Origin: JBJSXJ01 sp044235425
Lineage (GTDB): Bacteria > Planctomycetota > Planctomycetia > Pirellulales > Pirellulaceae
Assembly (NCBI GenBank): GCA_044235425.1
Contig: JBIIHW010000021.1
Coordinates: 29,275 to 93,274 of the forward strand
Length of the DNA: 64,000 nt
Reading direction: 5' to 3'
Below the pieces are notes generated by a model. That model saw only the letters and a program-made list of their open reading frames with translations. It made no database searches and had not been told where the DNA came from. Below are positions 1 to 8,471 of the stretch, piece by piece; the first letter of the stretch is position 1, and every line of letters starts with the position of its first letter. Made by a program: the position numbers and the translations under genes.

Positions 1-2
1 GG

Positions 3-638
3 TGGGTTCCCTGGCCGCCACTCGTCGTCGCACTGCTGGTCTGGAGATTGCGGCGAGTGACACCGACCGATGCCGGCTGGGGAACCTCCGCTCGACCAAG
101 TCGCTGGCGCCATTGGCTCGAGCGGCTGTCACCCACCTACGTCATGCGACTGAGTCAACTCGCCACGCTCAGCGACCTGCTCGGTTTACTTGTGGCACAT
201 CGAGTGCCGCTGGATCAAGCGGTGCTGCTGGCAGCTCAAGCCACCGGCTCCAGCACCTGGATGAGCGCCGCTCGCGAAATCGCTCACCGCTTGCAGCAAG
301 GTGAATCGGCAGAGGCAGCATTTCGAGCGGCACCCACGTTTCCGGCAGTCGCCGGCTGGTTAGCCTGGGGCGCCTCGTCTCACGCCAGTCACGCCAGTAG
401 CTCGAACCCGTCAGTAACGACAGCTCAACCCCTGGCAGCCAAACCCCTGGCAGCTCGCGCTCTGCGTCGAGTAGCCGAATCTTATCGCGAGCAAGCGGAT
501 GCAGCCCTGGAACAACTCGCAATTTATCTCCCCGCCTTTTGCACGAGTGTGATCGGTGGTGCGGTCGTGTTTGGCTATGCGAGCACCTTGTTTCTACCCT
601 ACTACGAACTGATGTTTCGCTTGGGAGTTTCTCCATGA
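3..638 (+). CDS. GspF/PilC-like type II secretion inner-membrane protein, 5'-truncated
   Basis: The reading frame is already open at the window edge, so the start lies outside and about 211 residues are visible. It begins in a hydrophobic stretch (LVVALLVW), continues into one T2SSF-type helical domain (about residues 45-110, the pattern LSDLLGLL..VPLDQAV..AA), and ends with a hydrophobic segment near residues 175-200. GspF/PilC proteins are polytopic platform proteins that couple the secretion ATPase to pseudopilus assembly. The stop codon overlaps the ATG of the next gene (ATGA), so the two are probably translationally coupled. A low-complexity Ala/Ser stretch sits in the middle. The family call rests on domain pattern and neighbours; confidence is good for the family, low for the exact role. 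Confidence 0.75.
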   Translation, partial: WVPWPPLVVALLVWRLRRVTPTDAGWGTSARPSRWRHWLERLSPTYVMRLSQLATLSDLLGLLVAHRVPLDQAVLLAAQATGSSTWMSAAREIAHRLQQGESAEAAFRAAPTFPAVAGWLAWGASSHASHASSSNPSVTTAQPLAAKPLAARALRRVAESYREQADAALEQLAIYLPAFCTSVIGGAVVFGYASTLFLPYYELMFRLGVSP

Positions 639-2932
639 GTGGAACAGCCAACACGGTAGCGACGATTGCGAATATTCTGGCCACCAGTCAGCCATTGGTG
701 CCCGGATTGCGAGCCGCGGCAGCGGACGTCATCGCCACTCGCCAAGCACGACTGCTCACGCGACTCGCTGATCTCCTCGAACAAGGTGTATCGTTGCCCG
801 ACGCGCTGCGTCGTGAGCGCGCCGAGATGCCGGTGGAGCTGAATCGCATTTTATCGCTCGATTCTCCGGCCCTGCGCCAGGAACTGCTCGTGGAGTGGTC
901 CGAACAACAGCGGATGGAACAGCAGTCGCTCCGTCAGCTGCGCACGACACTGCATTACCCGACACTACTGCTCTGGCTCACCAGCCTCGTCATTCTCTTC
1001 CTCTATCTCGTCGTCGCTCGCGATTTGGCGCGCTTTAATCAGGACACGTACGACAGTTGGCAGGAATTGGGCTTCATGATGCCGTCGGCGCTGAGTGACT
1101 GGGCGGCCTGGACTCTATTTGGTTTGCTGCTCGTCGGACCGCTACTGCTGATCCTCGTACAGGTGCTCGGAGGAGTACCAATTGGTACCTATTTGTCGAG
1201 TATCGTGCCTGGAGTCTCTGGAATTCAGCAGTGGCTTTTTCTCGCGCGAACGAGTCGTTCACTCGCCATCTTGCTCGACTCAGGCCTGCCTCTTCCGGAA
1301 GCGCTGCAATTATTGGCCGATGATCCCTGTCGTCGCCGAGCACACGGTGAGTTTGTTGCCTTACAGCGAGACGTTGCAGGCGGAATGCCGCTGAGTGAGG
1401 CGCTAGCCGCCCAAGATTACTGGCCCTCTTCGATTTGTCTCTTCGCGCGGCGCGGCGAGTCGCTACAGCAATTGCCCACGACGCTGCGCGGTGCAGCAGA
1501 ACTGTATGAGCTGCGCGCAGACCTGCGCACTCGTTGGCTGCGTAAAATCTTGCCGTCGCTCGTATTCCTCATCGTGGGCCAAGTCACATTGTCCATCTAT
1601 AGCAGTTGGACATTACCACTCGTTCGCATGATCGCTGCACTTAGTAGCGGTGGTGGGTTAATACCGGGTGGAGGTGTCACGGGTGGTGGCGATCTGCAAC
1701 ATCCACTTCACCTGGCCGGCATGCTATTGGTTGGCATCTCCACTCAGATCGCTACCAACTTGGTCTTTGCTCATCGCGGGCGACAGTCCTTGTCGTTCTT
1801 ACAGCAAATACTAAACCTGATCGCTGGAACGCTCTGCGTGCTCAGCCTGTTCGCCATGCTCTTTTCACTCGCGTCATGGTTATCGCTGCTCTGCATCATT
1901 CTGCTTATCGCCTGGATGATCGAGTCATTTTTGGGTTTCCGCTTGGCGGAACGGCGCGCTCTACTAGCCCACTTAACGCTAGCTGCCGAGCATGGTATTT
2001 CCTGGTCACTCGCCGCACGAGCATACGGCTTGGAGCAGGGCCAAAGCTTCATTCGTCGAGCCAACCGACTCGCTCAGGCACTCGACGATGGCATGCCACT
2101 GCTGAACGCTCTGCGATTGGCTCGTTATCGATTGACGGCAGGTCAGCAGTTAGCCGTCGCGGTCGGAACGGAGACGGGCGATCTGGGTCGCCCACTGCGA
2201 GAAGCATTACGTGCCGAAGAAGAATCGCGGACTACGTTTCGCTGGCTGTATGAAAAACTGGCCTACTTGGCACTCGTCTTTGTCGTGGTCGGCGCGACCA
2301 GCTTATTCCTGTCCATCAATATCATCCCCGTCTTCCGTACGATGCTCTCTGAATTTGGTGTTCGCCTAACCTCGTCGACCAGCTGGGCGTTCGACTTCGT
2401 CGGTTACTTTCCGTGGCTGGTGGGACTAACATTTTTTTTCATCATCGGACCGCTCCTTACCATCCTCGGCATGCCACTCGGGTTTGCCGATTTGCCGATC
2501 TTGGGGCGCATGACCATGAAACATGATGGCGCTTGGGTCCTGCGCGGTCTCTCCTGGATGATTCATCGCGATGTCCCCATACCCCAGGCACTGAAACTAA
2601 TCGCTACCTATTTTCCAAAGCGGCGAGTGCGTCGGGCCGTGGCAGCGGTACAAGGCGAGGCGGAGCGTGGCGGATCCTGGTCGCTCACCCTGTCCGAAGT
2701 GGGATTAGTACGTCGCGCCGATGCAATGCTCCTAACTGCCGCTCAGCGAGTTGGTAATTTGACATGGTCCCTGCGCGAAACCGCCGACGCCACCTTGCGA
2801 CGCATCGCTATTCATATTCGCGCGCTCTCGCAGTTCCTGTTTCCCCTCGCGATTGTACTCCTGGCACTGTTCGTCGTCGTTGCAGCTTATGCCGTTTTCA
2901 GTCCCTTGATTCAGTTGCTGGAGGCTCTGTGA
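635..2932 (+). CDS. Doubled GspF/PilC-like protein with about four T2SSF domains
   Basis: A 765-residue polytopic membrane protein. The start at 635 (MSGTANTVAT) is chosen because it overlaps the previous stop; an upstream in-frame start would lie inside the previous gene. GspF/PilC proteins normally have about 400 residues and two T2SSF domains. Here the pattern repeats: domain-like helices near residues 35-130, 205-300, 465-560 and 655-735, each followed by paired hydrophobic segments, with a Gly-rich linker and extra membrane helices near 345-450. The simplest reading is a tandem fusion of two GspF proteins. It would act in the inner membrane as platform for the pseudopilus encoded downstream. 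The domain boundaries are read by eye. Confidence 0.75.
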   Translation: MSGTANTVATIANILATSQPLVPGLRAAAADVIATRQARLLTRLADLLEQGVSLPDALRRERAEMPVELNRILSLDSPALRQELLVEWSEQQRMEQQSLRQLRTTLHYPTLLLWLTSLVILFLYLVVARDLARFNQDTYDSWQELGFMMPSALSDWAAWTLFGLLLVGPLLLILVQVLGGVPIGTYLSSIVPGVSGIQQWLFLARTSRSLAILLDSGLPLPEALQLLADDPCRRRAHGEFVALQRDVAGGMPLSEALAAQDYWPSSICLFARRGESLQQLPTTLRGAAELYELRADLRTRWLRKILPSLVFLIVGQVTLSIYSSWTLPLVRMIAALSSGGGLIPGGGVTGGGDLQHPLHLAGMLLVGISTQIATNLVFAHRGRQSLSFLQQILNLIAGTLCVLSLFAMLFSLASWLSLLCIILLIAWMIESFLGFRLAERRALLAHLTLAAEHGISWSLAARAYGLEQGQSFIRRANRLAQALDDGMPLLNALRLARYRLTAGQQLAVAVGTETGDLGRPLREALRAEEESRTTFRWLYEKLAYLALVFVVVGATSLFLSINIIPVFRTMLSEFGVRLTSSTSWAFDFVGYFPWLVGLTFFFIIGPLLTILGMPLGFADLPILGRMTMKHDGAWVLRGLSWMIHRDVPIPQALKLIATYFPKRRVRRAVAAVQGEAERGGSWSLTLSEVGLVRRADAMLLTAAQRVGNLTWSLRETADATLRRIAIHIRALSQFLFPLAIVLLALFVVVAAYAVFSPLIQLLEAL

Positions 2933-3345
2933 TGAACCGATGCCGTGCAGCGACTCTGGCGGAATCGGTAATGGCCTTGGCCATCGTCGCCACCGCGATC
3001 GGTTTTCTTGCACAAGCGGTTGGCAGCACCTACGCGCAGCACAAAGCCGCCCGACTTCAGGCCGTCGCCCAACTGGAAGCGGGTAACCTGCTGGAGCAAC
3101 TGATGAGTCGCCCCTGGGATGCTCTTTCGTCTGAGAAGAAAAACTGGGAAGAACTGGCGGTGACCGCCCTGGCCGAAACGTTGCCACGCGGACAAGCTCG
3201 AGTACTTATCGATCTGGAGGGCGGCGAACTACCAGCAAAACGAATCACTGTGGTGATTGAAACCCTCGACTCGCCCGGACGGCCACGCACCGTCCTGGCG
3301 CAACTCGTCGCATGGAAGTATCGCGATCTGGAGCGTTCGCCATGA
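2932..3345 (+). CDS. Prepilin-like minor pseudopilin (GspI-like)
   Basis: A 137-residue protein starting at the ATG that overlaps the preceding stop by one base (TGATG). The N-terminus MNRCRAATLAESVMALAIV has a short basic leader, a Glu five residues into a hydrophobic helix, and the helix itself, which is the prepilin cleavage/methylation pattern; the usual Gly before the cleavage site is not obvious (Ala-Thr-Leu instead). The rest is a small soluble domain with alternating strands, as in GspI/PulI minor pseudopilins. It sits between a GspF homologue and another prepilin and is probably exported, processed by a prepilin peptidase and built into the pseudopilus tip. The assignment to GspI specifically is inference. 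Confidence 0.65.
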   Translation: MNRCRAATLAESVMALAIVATAIGFLAQAVGSTYAQHKAARLQAVAQLEAGNLLEQLMSRPWDALSSEKKNWEELAVTALAETLPRGQARVLIDLEGGELPAKRITVVIETLDSPGRPRTVLAQLVAWKYRDLERSP

Positions 3346-4625
3346 CACCACAGCACCAACTCAATCGAGCATCTCCCCCGCGCGGTATCTCACTCGTCGA
3401 AATGGTTTTATCGATCACCCTGATTGCTGTTGCTCTAACGCTCATTGGCCGCGTGACGCTGCAGCTGGCACGGCTCGAACGCACAATGAATGAGGAGCGA
3501 CTGACGGATGAAGCTTGGCGCCGACTCGCTCGTGACTTTCGTGCGGATGCCCATGCAGCACAAAGCGCCCTCGCGATTGTGGACGAAGACGACCAAGACG
3601 ACGCTGCCGTGCGTTTCATACGCGATGATGATGCCACCGCCGAGTACCGCGTAGCGACGGAAGGAATCGTGCGCGTCGTGCGGCAGGGCGATCGAGTTAT
3701 GCATCGCGAACGATATCGGCTGGGCCAGCGAAACTGGACCTCAATCATTCTGAAAAAGCCAGCCGCAGTGACCGCTGCGTTAAACCAAGCGGGCAATTGG
3801 GCTGAGATTACCGGGGGCGATGAAACGGATCGGGGCGAGCGACGAGTTCGATGGCGAATCCTGGCGGCGATCACGAGCGAAGTCGCGCGCAGCAGCCCGC
3901 GCCGCTCACGAAGACGACGGTCGCAGCGCCAACAATCGCAGCGCCAACAATCGCAGCGCCGACGGTCCCCGCGCCGCGGCGCGATCTTAGCGGCTGCCTT
4001 GGTCGCTCTGCTCATCATCACGATGTTCAGCGCCATCCTCATCCGACGCACTTATCTTGCTCGCACCCAAACTCGATTGGCAAACCAGCGGTTGCAGGCG
4101 AGCTGGGTGGTGGAGTCGATGGTGCGACGAGCAGTTCTGCGGGCCGAAACGAGGCCGATGGCGGAGTCGCTGCGACTGATTATCCCGACATCGCCCGCTG
4201 GAGCGGCCTTGGAAAACATCACGCTTCATCATGAGAACGCTGCCAGTGAAAAAGTAACCAGTGAAAAAGTAACCAGTGAAAAAGTAACCAGTGAAAAAGT
4301 AACCAGTGAAAAAGTAACCAGTGAAAAAGTAACCAGTGAAAAAGTAACCAGTGAAAAAGTAACCAGTGAAAAAGCATCTGGTGAAAAAGCATCTGGTGAA
4401 AAAGCTGCTGGCGACGAAGGTCGCGGTCAGCGGGTGCGCGAGCAGGAAGTATGGCGAGTGACGATTGAATGGACCGAAATGCAGGGTGAATCGAGTACTT
4501 GGAATTTGCAGGTCACGGCGACGCTCGGCGAGGAGACTCGACCCATCGTTGTTGAGCGACGTGAGCGACGAGTGAAACTGGGGCGGAATTTGCCACAATC
4601 GAAGGAGGGAAGCGATGAGTCGTAA
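3342..4625 (+). CDS. Prepilin-like GspJ domain fused to a second pilin-like (GspK/PilX-type) domain, with pentapeptide repeats
   Basis: 427 residues; the start at 3342 overlaps the previous stop (ATGA). Residues about 16-45 (RGISLVEMVLSITLIAVALT) form a clear prepilin N-terminus with Gly before the cleavage site and Glu+5. A GspJ-like soluble part follows to about residue 185. Then comes a linker very rich in Arg, Ser and Gln, and at about residues 209-233 a second signal-like helix (RRGAILAAALVALLIITMFS) that resembles the N-terminus of GspK/PilX-like proteins. Eight perfect copies of the pentapeptide SEKVT plus three degenerate copies lie near residues 302-356. No frameshift or internal stop separates the two halves. 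Either a true gene fusion or read-through of two formerly separate pseudopilin genes. Confidence 0.65.
   Translation: MTPQHQLNRASPPRGISLVEMVLSITLIAVALTLIGRVTLQLARLERTMNEERLTDEAWRRLARDFRADAHAAQSALAIVDEDDQDDAAVRFIRDDDATAEYRVATEGIVRVVRQGDRVMHRERYRLGQRNWTSIILKKPAAVTAALNQAGNWAEITGGDETDRGERRVRWRILAAITSEVARSSPRRSRRRRSQRQQSQRQQSQRRRSPRRGAILAAALVALLIITMFSAILIRRTYLARTQTRLANQRLQASWVVESMVRRAVLRAETRPMAESLRLIIPTSPAGAALENITLHHENAASEKVTSEKVTSEKVTSEKVTSEKVTSEKVTSEKVTSEKVTSEKASGEKASGEKAAGDEGRGQRVREQEVWRVTIEWTEMQGESSTWNLQVTATLGEETRPIVVERRERRVKLGRNLPQSKEGSDES
3920..3962 (+). repeat. 12-bp direct repeats coding for the Arg/Gln/Ser linker
   Basis: The unit tcgcagcgccaacaa is repeated about three times with drift inside the pilin fusion gene. 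It codes for the SQRQQ-type linker just before the second hydrophobic helix. Confidence 0.6.
4246..4410 (+). repeat. 15-bp in-frame tandem repeat (SEKVT pentapeptide)
   Basis: Eight exact copies of gtgaaaaagtaacca run from 4246 to 4365, followed by three diverged 15-bp units to 4410. The unit keeps the frame and codes for SEKVT, a charged, probably extended spacer in the second half of the pilin-like fusion protein. Exact copy identity suggests recent slippage expansion, so the number may vary between strains. Confidence 0.95.
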
Positions 4626-5676
4626 ACTACGAGCGGACGTGCGGGGCTTTACGCTGGTTGAGTTGTTGGTGGTGATCGCCATCATCGGCGTACTCGTCGC
4701 CTTACTGCTGCCGGCGGTGCAAGCGGCGCGCGAGGCGGCGCGCCGCAGTGCCTGCGGCAACAACCTCGTGCAGCTGTCCCTAGCGGTTCAAAATTACGAA
4801 CTGGCATACGGGCGGTTTCCCAGCGGCACGATGGAGAAAACGGGACCGATTCGCAGCGTGCAGCGTGGTTATCATCACAGTTGGATCACTCAGATCTTGC
4901 CTTACCTGGAGGAGACCGCCGCGTTTCGTCGCATCGATTGGACTCAAGGCGTTTATCATTCCGCCAACGGTACTGTGCGCGCTCATGGCATCCGCGTACT
5001 GCACTGCTCCTCTTCGCCTCTCGCTTCCGCGGGACAATCCTGTTACGCCGGAGTTCATCATGACGTGGAATCACCGATTGATACGACAAACAATGGCGTC
5101 TTCTTTTTGAATAGTCGAGTGACGTATGAGGATGTCGAAGATGGTTTATCGCATACATTGTTGATCGGCGAAAAGACGATCGATTCGAGCGATTTGGGCT
5201 GGATGTCAGGGACCAACGCCACTCTGCGAAATACTGGGTTACCTCTGAACGGTGCTTGGGGTGCTGGTCCACTCGGAGCGCGGGGACGCGGCTTCATGCC
5301 ACTCAACCCTGGCATTGATTACTCCAACAAACAATCCGATTCCGAAAAACCAGGCGAGAGCGGCAGTTCAACTCCCACCGAGTCGCCTGGTGAATCAGCG
5401 CCCGCAGCCACCTCCCCCGAGGACTCAACAGCAGGAGCCGCGACTGCGGCAGGAGCGGCGAATGCGGCAGGAGCGGCGAATGCAACGGGGGCCCCTGGCC
5501 CTGCCGCCGCTACCATCGGCTCACCGCTCTACGTTGGCGGTTTCGCGAGCCATCATGCGGGTGGAGTTATGTTTGTGTATGGCGATGGCCATGTATCGTT
5601 GGTCTCGAATTCCATTGCCTTGCCGGTCTTGCGACGTTTAGCCCATCGGCGCGATGGTGAGTTGCCGGAGGAGTAG
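4615..5676 (+). CDS. DUF1559 prepilin-like protein (planctomycete pseudopilin family)
   Basis: 353 residues. The ATG at 4615 overlaps the previous stop by 11 bases and has a good Shine-Dalgarno (ggaggga). The N-terminus has the textbook prepilin motif RGFTLVELLVVIAIIGVLV followed by LLLPAVQAAREAARR, typical of the planctomycete DUF1559 family. The C-terminus carries the family's closing motif: a His-rich turn, then GGVMFVYGDGHV near residues 315-330. Between them lies an unusual Ser/Pro/Ala/Gly-rich insert (about residues 240-300), partly made of repeated AAGAAN units. Such proteins are exported and thought to form pseudopilus-like structures. It is the last pilin gene of the operon; its function beyond the family is not known. 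Confidence 0.9.
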   Translation: MSRKLRADVRGFTLVELLVVIAIIGVLVALLLPAVQAAREAARRSACGNNLVQLSLAVQNYELAYGRFPSGTMEKTGPIRSVQRGYHHSWITQILPYLEETAAFRRIDWTQGVYHSANGTVRAHGIRVLHCSSSPLASAGQSCYAGVHHDVESPIDTTNNGVFFLNSRVTYEDVEDGLSHTLLIGEKTIDSSDLGWMSGTNATLRNTGLPLNGAWGAGPLGARGRGFMPLNPGIDYSNKQSDSEKPGESGSSTPTESPGESAPAATSPEDSTAGAATAAGAANAAGAANATGAPGPAAATIGSPLYVGGFASHHAGGVMFVYGDGHVSLVSNSIALPVLRRLAHRRDGELPEE

Positions 5677-5678
5677 TC

Positions 5679-6080
5679 ATGGCGAAGGAAAGCTCGATAC
5701 CATCACGGATGCCAGCCCGCGGACCGGGAGGTTTTCCGCTAGGTGCCCTGTTTGTGCTCACCGCCGTCTGTGCGGTGATCGCCAGTCATCTGCTACCAGT
5801 TTACGAAACGCTGCGGACCGGCAAACTGGCTCCGAATCAGCTCCTATTTACCAGTGTGCTGGGAGGCGTGGTGACGATGATCTTGGGCGGCTTGCTCGGG
5901 GTCATGCAGCCCCGACCCGGGCGAGGCGCGGCCCTGGGCGTGGTAATCGGTTTTTTCGTCGGCGCGATTCTCTTGCCGGCGGCGCTGCTGCCGGCTAGCG
6001 GCGTCACGAATTACTGGGTGGTGAGTAGCTCGGGATCGCTCCTGATTCTGATGACAGGCGTCATTTTCCGAGCTCGCTAA
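5679..6080 (+). CDS. Small polytopic membrane protein, unknown function
   Basis: 133 residues, starting two bases after the DUF1559 stop, so very likely in the same operon. After a short Arg/Pro N-terminus there are about four hydrophobic segments: near residues 20-42, 55-76, 83-107 and 112-130. No catalytic or binding motif is visible. Similar short membrane proteins often follow DUF1559 genes in planctomycetes, but no function should be assigned. Confidence 0.7.
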   Translation: MAKESSIPSRMPARGPGGFPLGALFVLTAVCAVIASHLLPVYETLRTGKLAPNQLLFTSVLGGVVTMILGGLLGVMQPRPGRGAALGVVIGFFVGAILLPAALLPASGVTNYWVVSSSGSLLILMTGVIFRAR

Positions 6081-6263
6081 ATCTGCCACCAAAGAGGTCT
6101 AAACCCCACCACACCAGGATTTTAAGCTTAGCGGCTTACTTGCCCTTCCCGTCTTAGGGAATTCTAGTAAGATGTTTGATTCTCTATCCGGGTAGCACCG
6201 TAAGCAGGTGGCCCGTTGAGGCGTCGTTGACCGTGTCCGTTCGTTCGTCTGTTCAGGTGTGTT

Positions 6264-8348
6264 ATGGATCTCGCGAAAGTCCGCAATATTGGTATCTCGG
6301 CTCACATTGACTCGGGAAAAACGACCCTCAGTGAACGCATCCTCTACTACACAGGGCGTATTCACAAAATCAACGAAGTGAAGGGTGACGGCGACGGCGC
6401 CACGATGGATCACATGGAGCTGGAAAAGGAGCGCGGGATCACGATCACCAGCGCGGCCACCAGCGTCGAGTGGAACGAGCACAACATCAACCTGATTGAC
6501 ACCCCGGGACACGTGGACTTTACGGTCGAAGTCGAACGCAGTCTGCGAGTGCTCGACGGAGCGGTGCTCGTGCTGTGCGCCGTCGGTGGAGTGCAATCGC
6601 AATCGATGACGGTCGATCGCCAGATGAAGCGCTACCATGTGCCTCGTTTGGCCTTCATCAACAAGATGGATCGTATCGGTGCGCGGCCATTCAAGGTTTG
6701 CGAAGAGCTGCGTACGAAGCTCGGCGCCGACGCCATTATGATGCAGCACCCGATGGGAGCTGGCGAAACCTTCACCGGCGTGATCGATTTAATCACTCTG
6801 AAAGCCGCTTACTTTGATGGCAAGAAGGGCGAGACCGTTCGCATCGAAGAGATTCCCGCCGAATACCTCGACGAAGTCAAAACCGCTCGCAGTCAGATGC
6901 TCGAACAACTCGCCATGTACAGCGACGAGCTGATGGAGAAACTGCTGGCTGAGGAAGCCATTTCGGAAGATTTGATTCACAAGGTTCTGCGTACCGCCGT
7001 GATCGAATCCAATGCCACCCCCGTGTTCCTGGGCACCGCCTTGGGCAATAAGGGCGTCCAGCTGCTGCTCGACGCCGTCGTCCGCTATCTCCCCTCGCCG
7101 CTTGATCGCAGCATCAAGGCAAAGAAGTGGGACAATCCCGACGAAGCCTTTCCGCTCAGCCCCGACCCAACCAAGCCGTTCGTTGGCATGGCCTTCAAGA
7201 TCGTCGAAGATCCGTACGGACAACTTACGTTCATGCGCATCTATCAGGGTAAAGTTGAAAAAGGCCAGATGTATGTGAACCAGCGCAGCACGCGCGTCGA
7301 ACGTTTCAGCCGCATCGTGAGAATGCACGCCGATAAACGTGAGGAAATTGATTTCGCCGAAGCTGGCGACATCGTGGCCATCATGGGTATCGATGCCGCA
7401 AGCGGTGACACATACGCCGGCGAACAAAAGTTCTGTACGCTGGAAAGCATGTTCGTCCCGGAACCGGTTATCAAGGTGGCTGTTGAACCAGCCAGCCGCG
7501 CCGATGCCGACAAGCTCGCGAAGGCACTGCAGCGATTCCGCAAAGAAGATCCTACATTCCGCGTCTTCAACGACGAGGAGACGAAGGAAATTCTGATCGC
7601 CGGTATGGGTGAGTTGCACTTGGAAATTTACGTCGAACGAATTCGTCGTGAGTACAAGGTTGAACTCCAGGTGGGTGCTCCGAAGGTGAGCTACCGAGAA
7701 GCCCCAACGAGAATTGCCGAATTCAATTACAAGCACAAGAAGCAGACGGGTGGTTCGGGTCAGTACGGTCACATCGTCGGCCGTATCGAACCGCTTCCCG
7801 AAGACTCGGCAGAAGACTTCATTTTTGAAGAGAAGATTGTCGGTGGTCGTATTCCTAAAGAATACATTCCGTCAATCGAAAAGGGCTTGCGCGAATCGAT
7901 CATCAAGGGACCGGTCGCCGAGTTCCCCGTGGTCAAGACCAAGGTGGTCGTCGAGGACGGTTCTTATCACGATGTCGATAGCTCGGATCGCGCGTTCCAA
8001 ACCTGTGCTCGCGATTGCTTCCGCTTAACGTTCCCCGAGGCCAAACCGGCTCTGTTGGAGCCGATCATGAAGCTGGAAATCGAAGTCCCCGAGACCTTCC
8101 AGGGTCCTGTGACGGGCGACGTCATTTCGCGACGTGGTGAAATTCAAGGCCAAGACATGCGCGATGGGACATCGACGATCACCTGTCTGGTGCCACTCGC
8201 TGAAACGTTCGGCTACGCCACCGACCTGCGCAGCATGACACAAGGCCAAGGTGTCTTCTCCATGGAATTCTCGCGGTACAGCAAAGTGCCCGCGAATATC
8301 CAAGAAGAGATTGTCGCTGATCGCAAAAAGCAACAGGCCGCCAAGTAA
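6264..8348 (+). CDS. fusA: Translation elongation factor G, spd/mitochondrial-type
   Basis: 694 residues. It catalyses GTP-dependent translocation of tRNA and mRNA on the ribosome. The G1 motif is AHIDSGKTT, followed by DTPGHVDF (G3) and NKMDR (G4); domains II-V follow at the expected length. The Ser in HIDSGKTT, together with YYTGRIHKINEVKG and VLVLCAVGGVQSQS, matches mitochondrial EF-G1 and the related spdEFG group of spirochaetes, planctomycetes and deltaproteobacteria, rather than canonical bacterial EF-G (HIDAGKTT). Members of that group split translocation and ribosome recycling between two paralogues, so a second EF-G gene is expected elsewhere. It stands alone, with a 183-base leader upstream. 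Confidence 0.95.
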   Translation: MDLAKVRNIGISAHIDSGKTTLSERILYYTGRIHKINEVKGDGDGATMDHMELEKERGITITSAATSVEWNEHNINLIDTPGHVDFTVEVERSLRVLDGAVLVLCAVGGVQSQSMTVDRQMKRYHVPRLAFINKMDRIGARPFKVCEELRTKLGADAIMMQHPMGAGETFTGVIDLITLKAAYFDGKKGETVRIEEIPAEYLDEVKTARSQMLEQLAMYSDELMEKLLAEEAISEDLIHKVLRTAVIESNATPVFLGTALGNKGVQLLLDAVVRYLPSPLDRSIKAKKWDNPDEAFPLSPDPTKPFVGMAFKIVEDPYGQLTFMRIYQGKVEKGQMYVNQRSTRVERFSRIVRMHADKREEIDFAEAGDIVAIMGIDAASGDTYAGEQKFCTLESMFVPEPVIKVAVEPASRADADKLAKALQRFRKEDPTFRVFNDEETKEILIAGMGELHLEIYVERIRREYKVELQVGAPKVSYREAPTRIAEFNYKHKKQTGGSGQYGHIVGRIEPLPEDSAEDFIFEEKIVGGRIPKEYIPSIEKGLRESIIKGPVAEFPVVKTKVVVEDGSYHDVDSSDRAFQTCARDCFRLTFPEAKPALLEPIMKLEIEVPETFQGPVTGDVISRRGEIQGQDMRDGTSTITCLVPLAETFGYATDLRSMTQGQGVFSMEFSRYSKVPANIQEEIVADRKKQQAAK

Positions 8349-8471
8349 CCTTCGAAGTCATCGCTCCGCCCGACACAAGGTCGGGTCGGGAGCATGCCCT
8401 CGACTGGCCATGCCCTCGACTGAGCAAGCCCTCGACTGGCCTCGTGCCAGTCGGGGCAACGACTTCCTCGG
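8349..8471. repeat. Dispersed structured repeat (GTAACC/GGTTAC family), short copy
   Basis: The gap between the converging fusA and mobA-type genes holds a shortened copy of the repeat seen at 63661-64000. Shared parts, in order: gaagtcatcgctccgcccga; a cccgac-acaag-gtcggg hairpin (8369-8385); three units of ccctcgactg; a hairpin ctcgactgg-cctcgtg-ccagtcgggg; and the ending acgacttcctcggttac. The left terminal inverted repeat is degraded here. The hairpins may also serve as a two-way terminator. Confidence 0.75.

Noticed and set aside
4246..4410. CRISPR array
   Set aside because: Direct tandem 15-bp units without spacers, in frame within a gene; the 21-bp arrays at 62500 and 63759 likewise have no spacers.
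3245..4763. Minus-strand frames with Arg-rich or FFTGY repeats
   Set aside because: Shadow of the pilin fusion gene and its 15-bp repeat.
6140..6173. fusA promoter (ttgccc / tagtaa)
   Set aside because: The spacing is 19-22 bases and the -10 is poor; not strong enough to list.
6789..7772. Minus-strand 327-residue frame inside fusA
   Set aside because: Antisense shadow of EF-G with biased composition.
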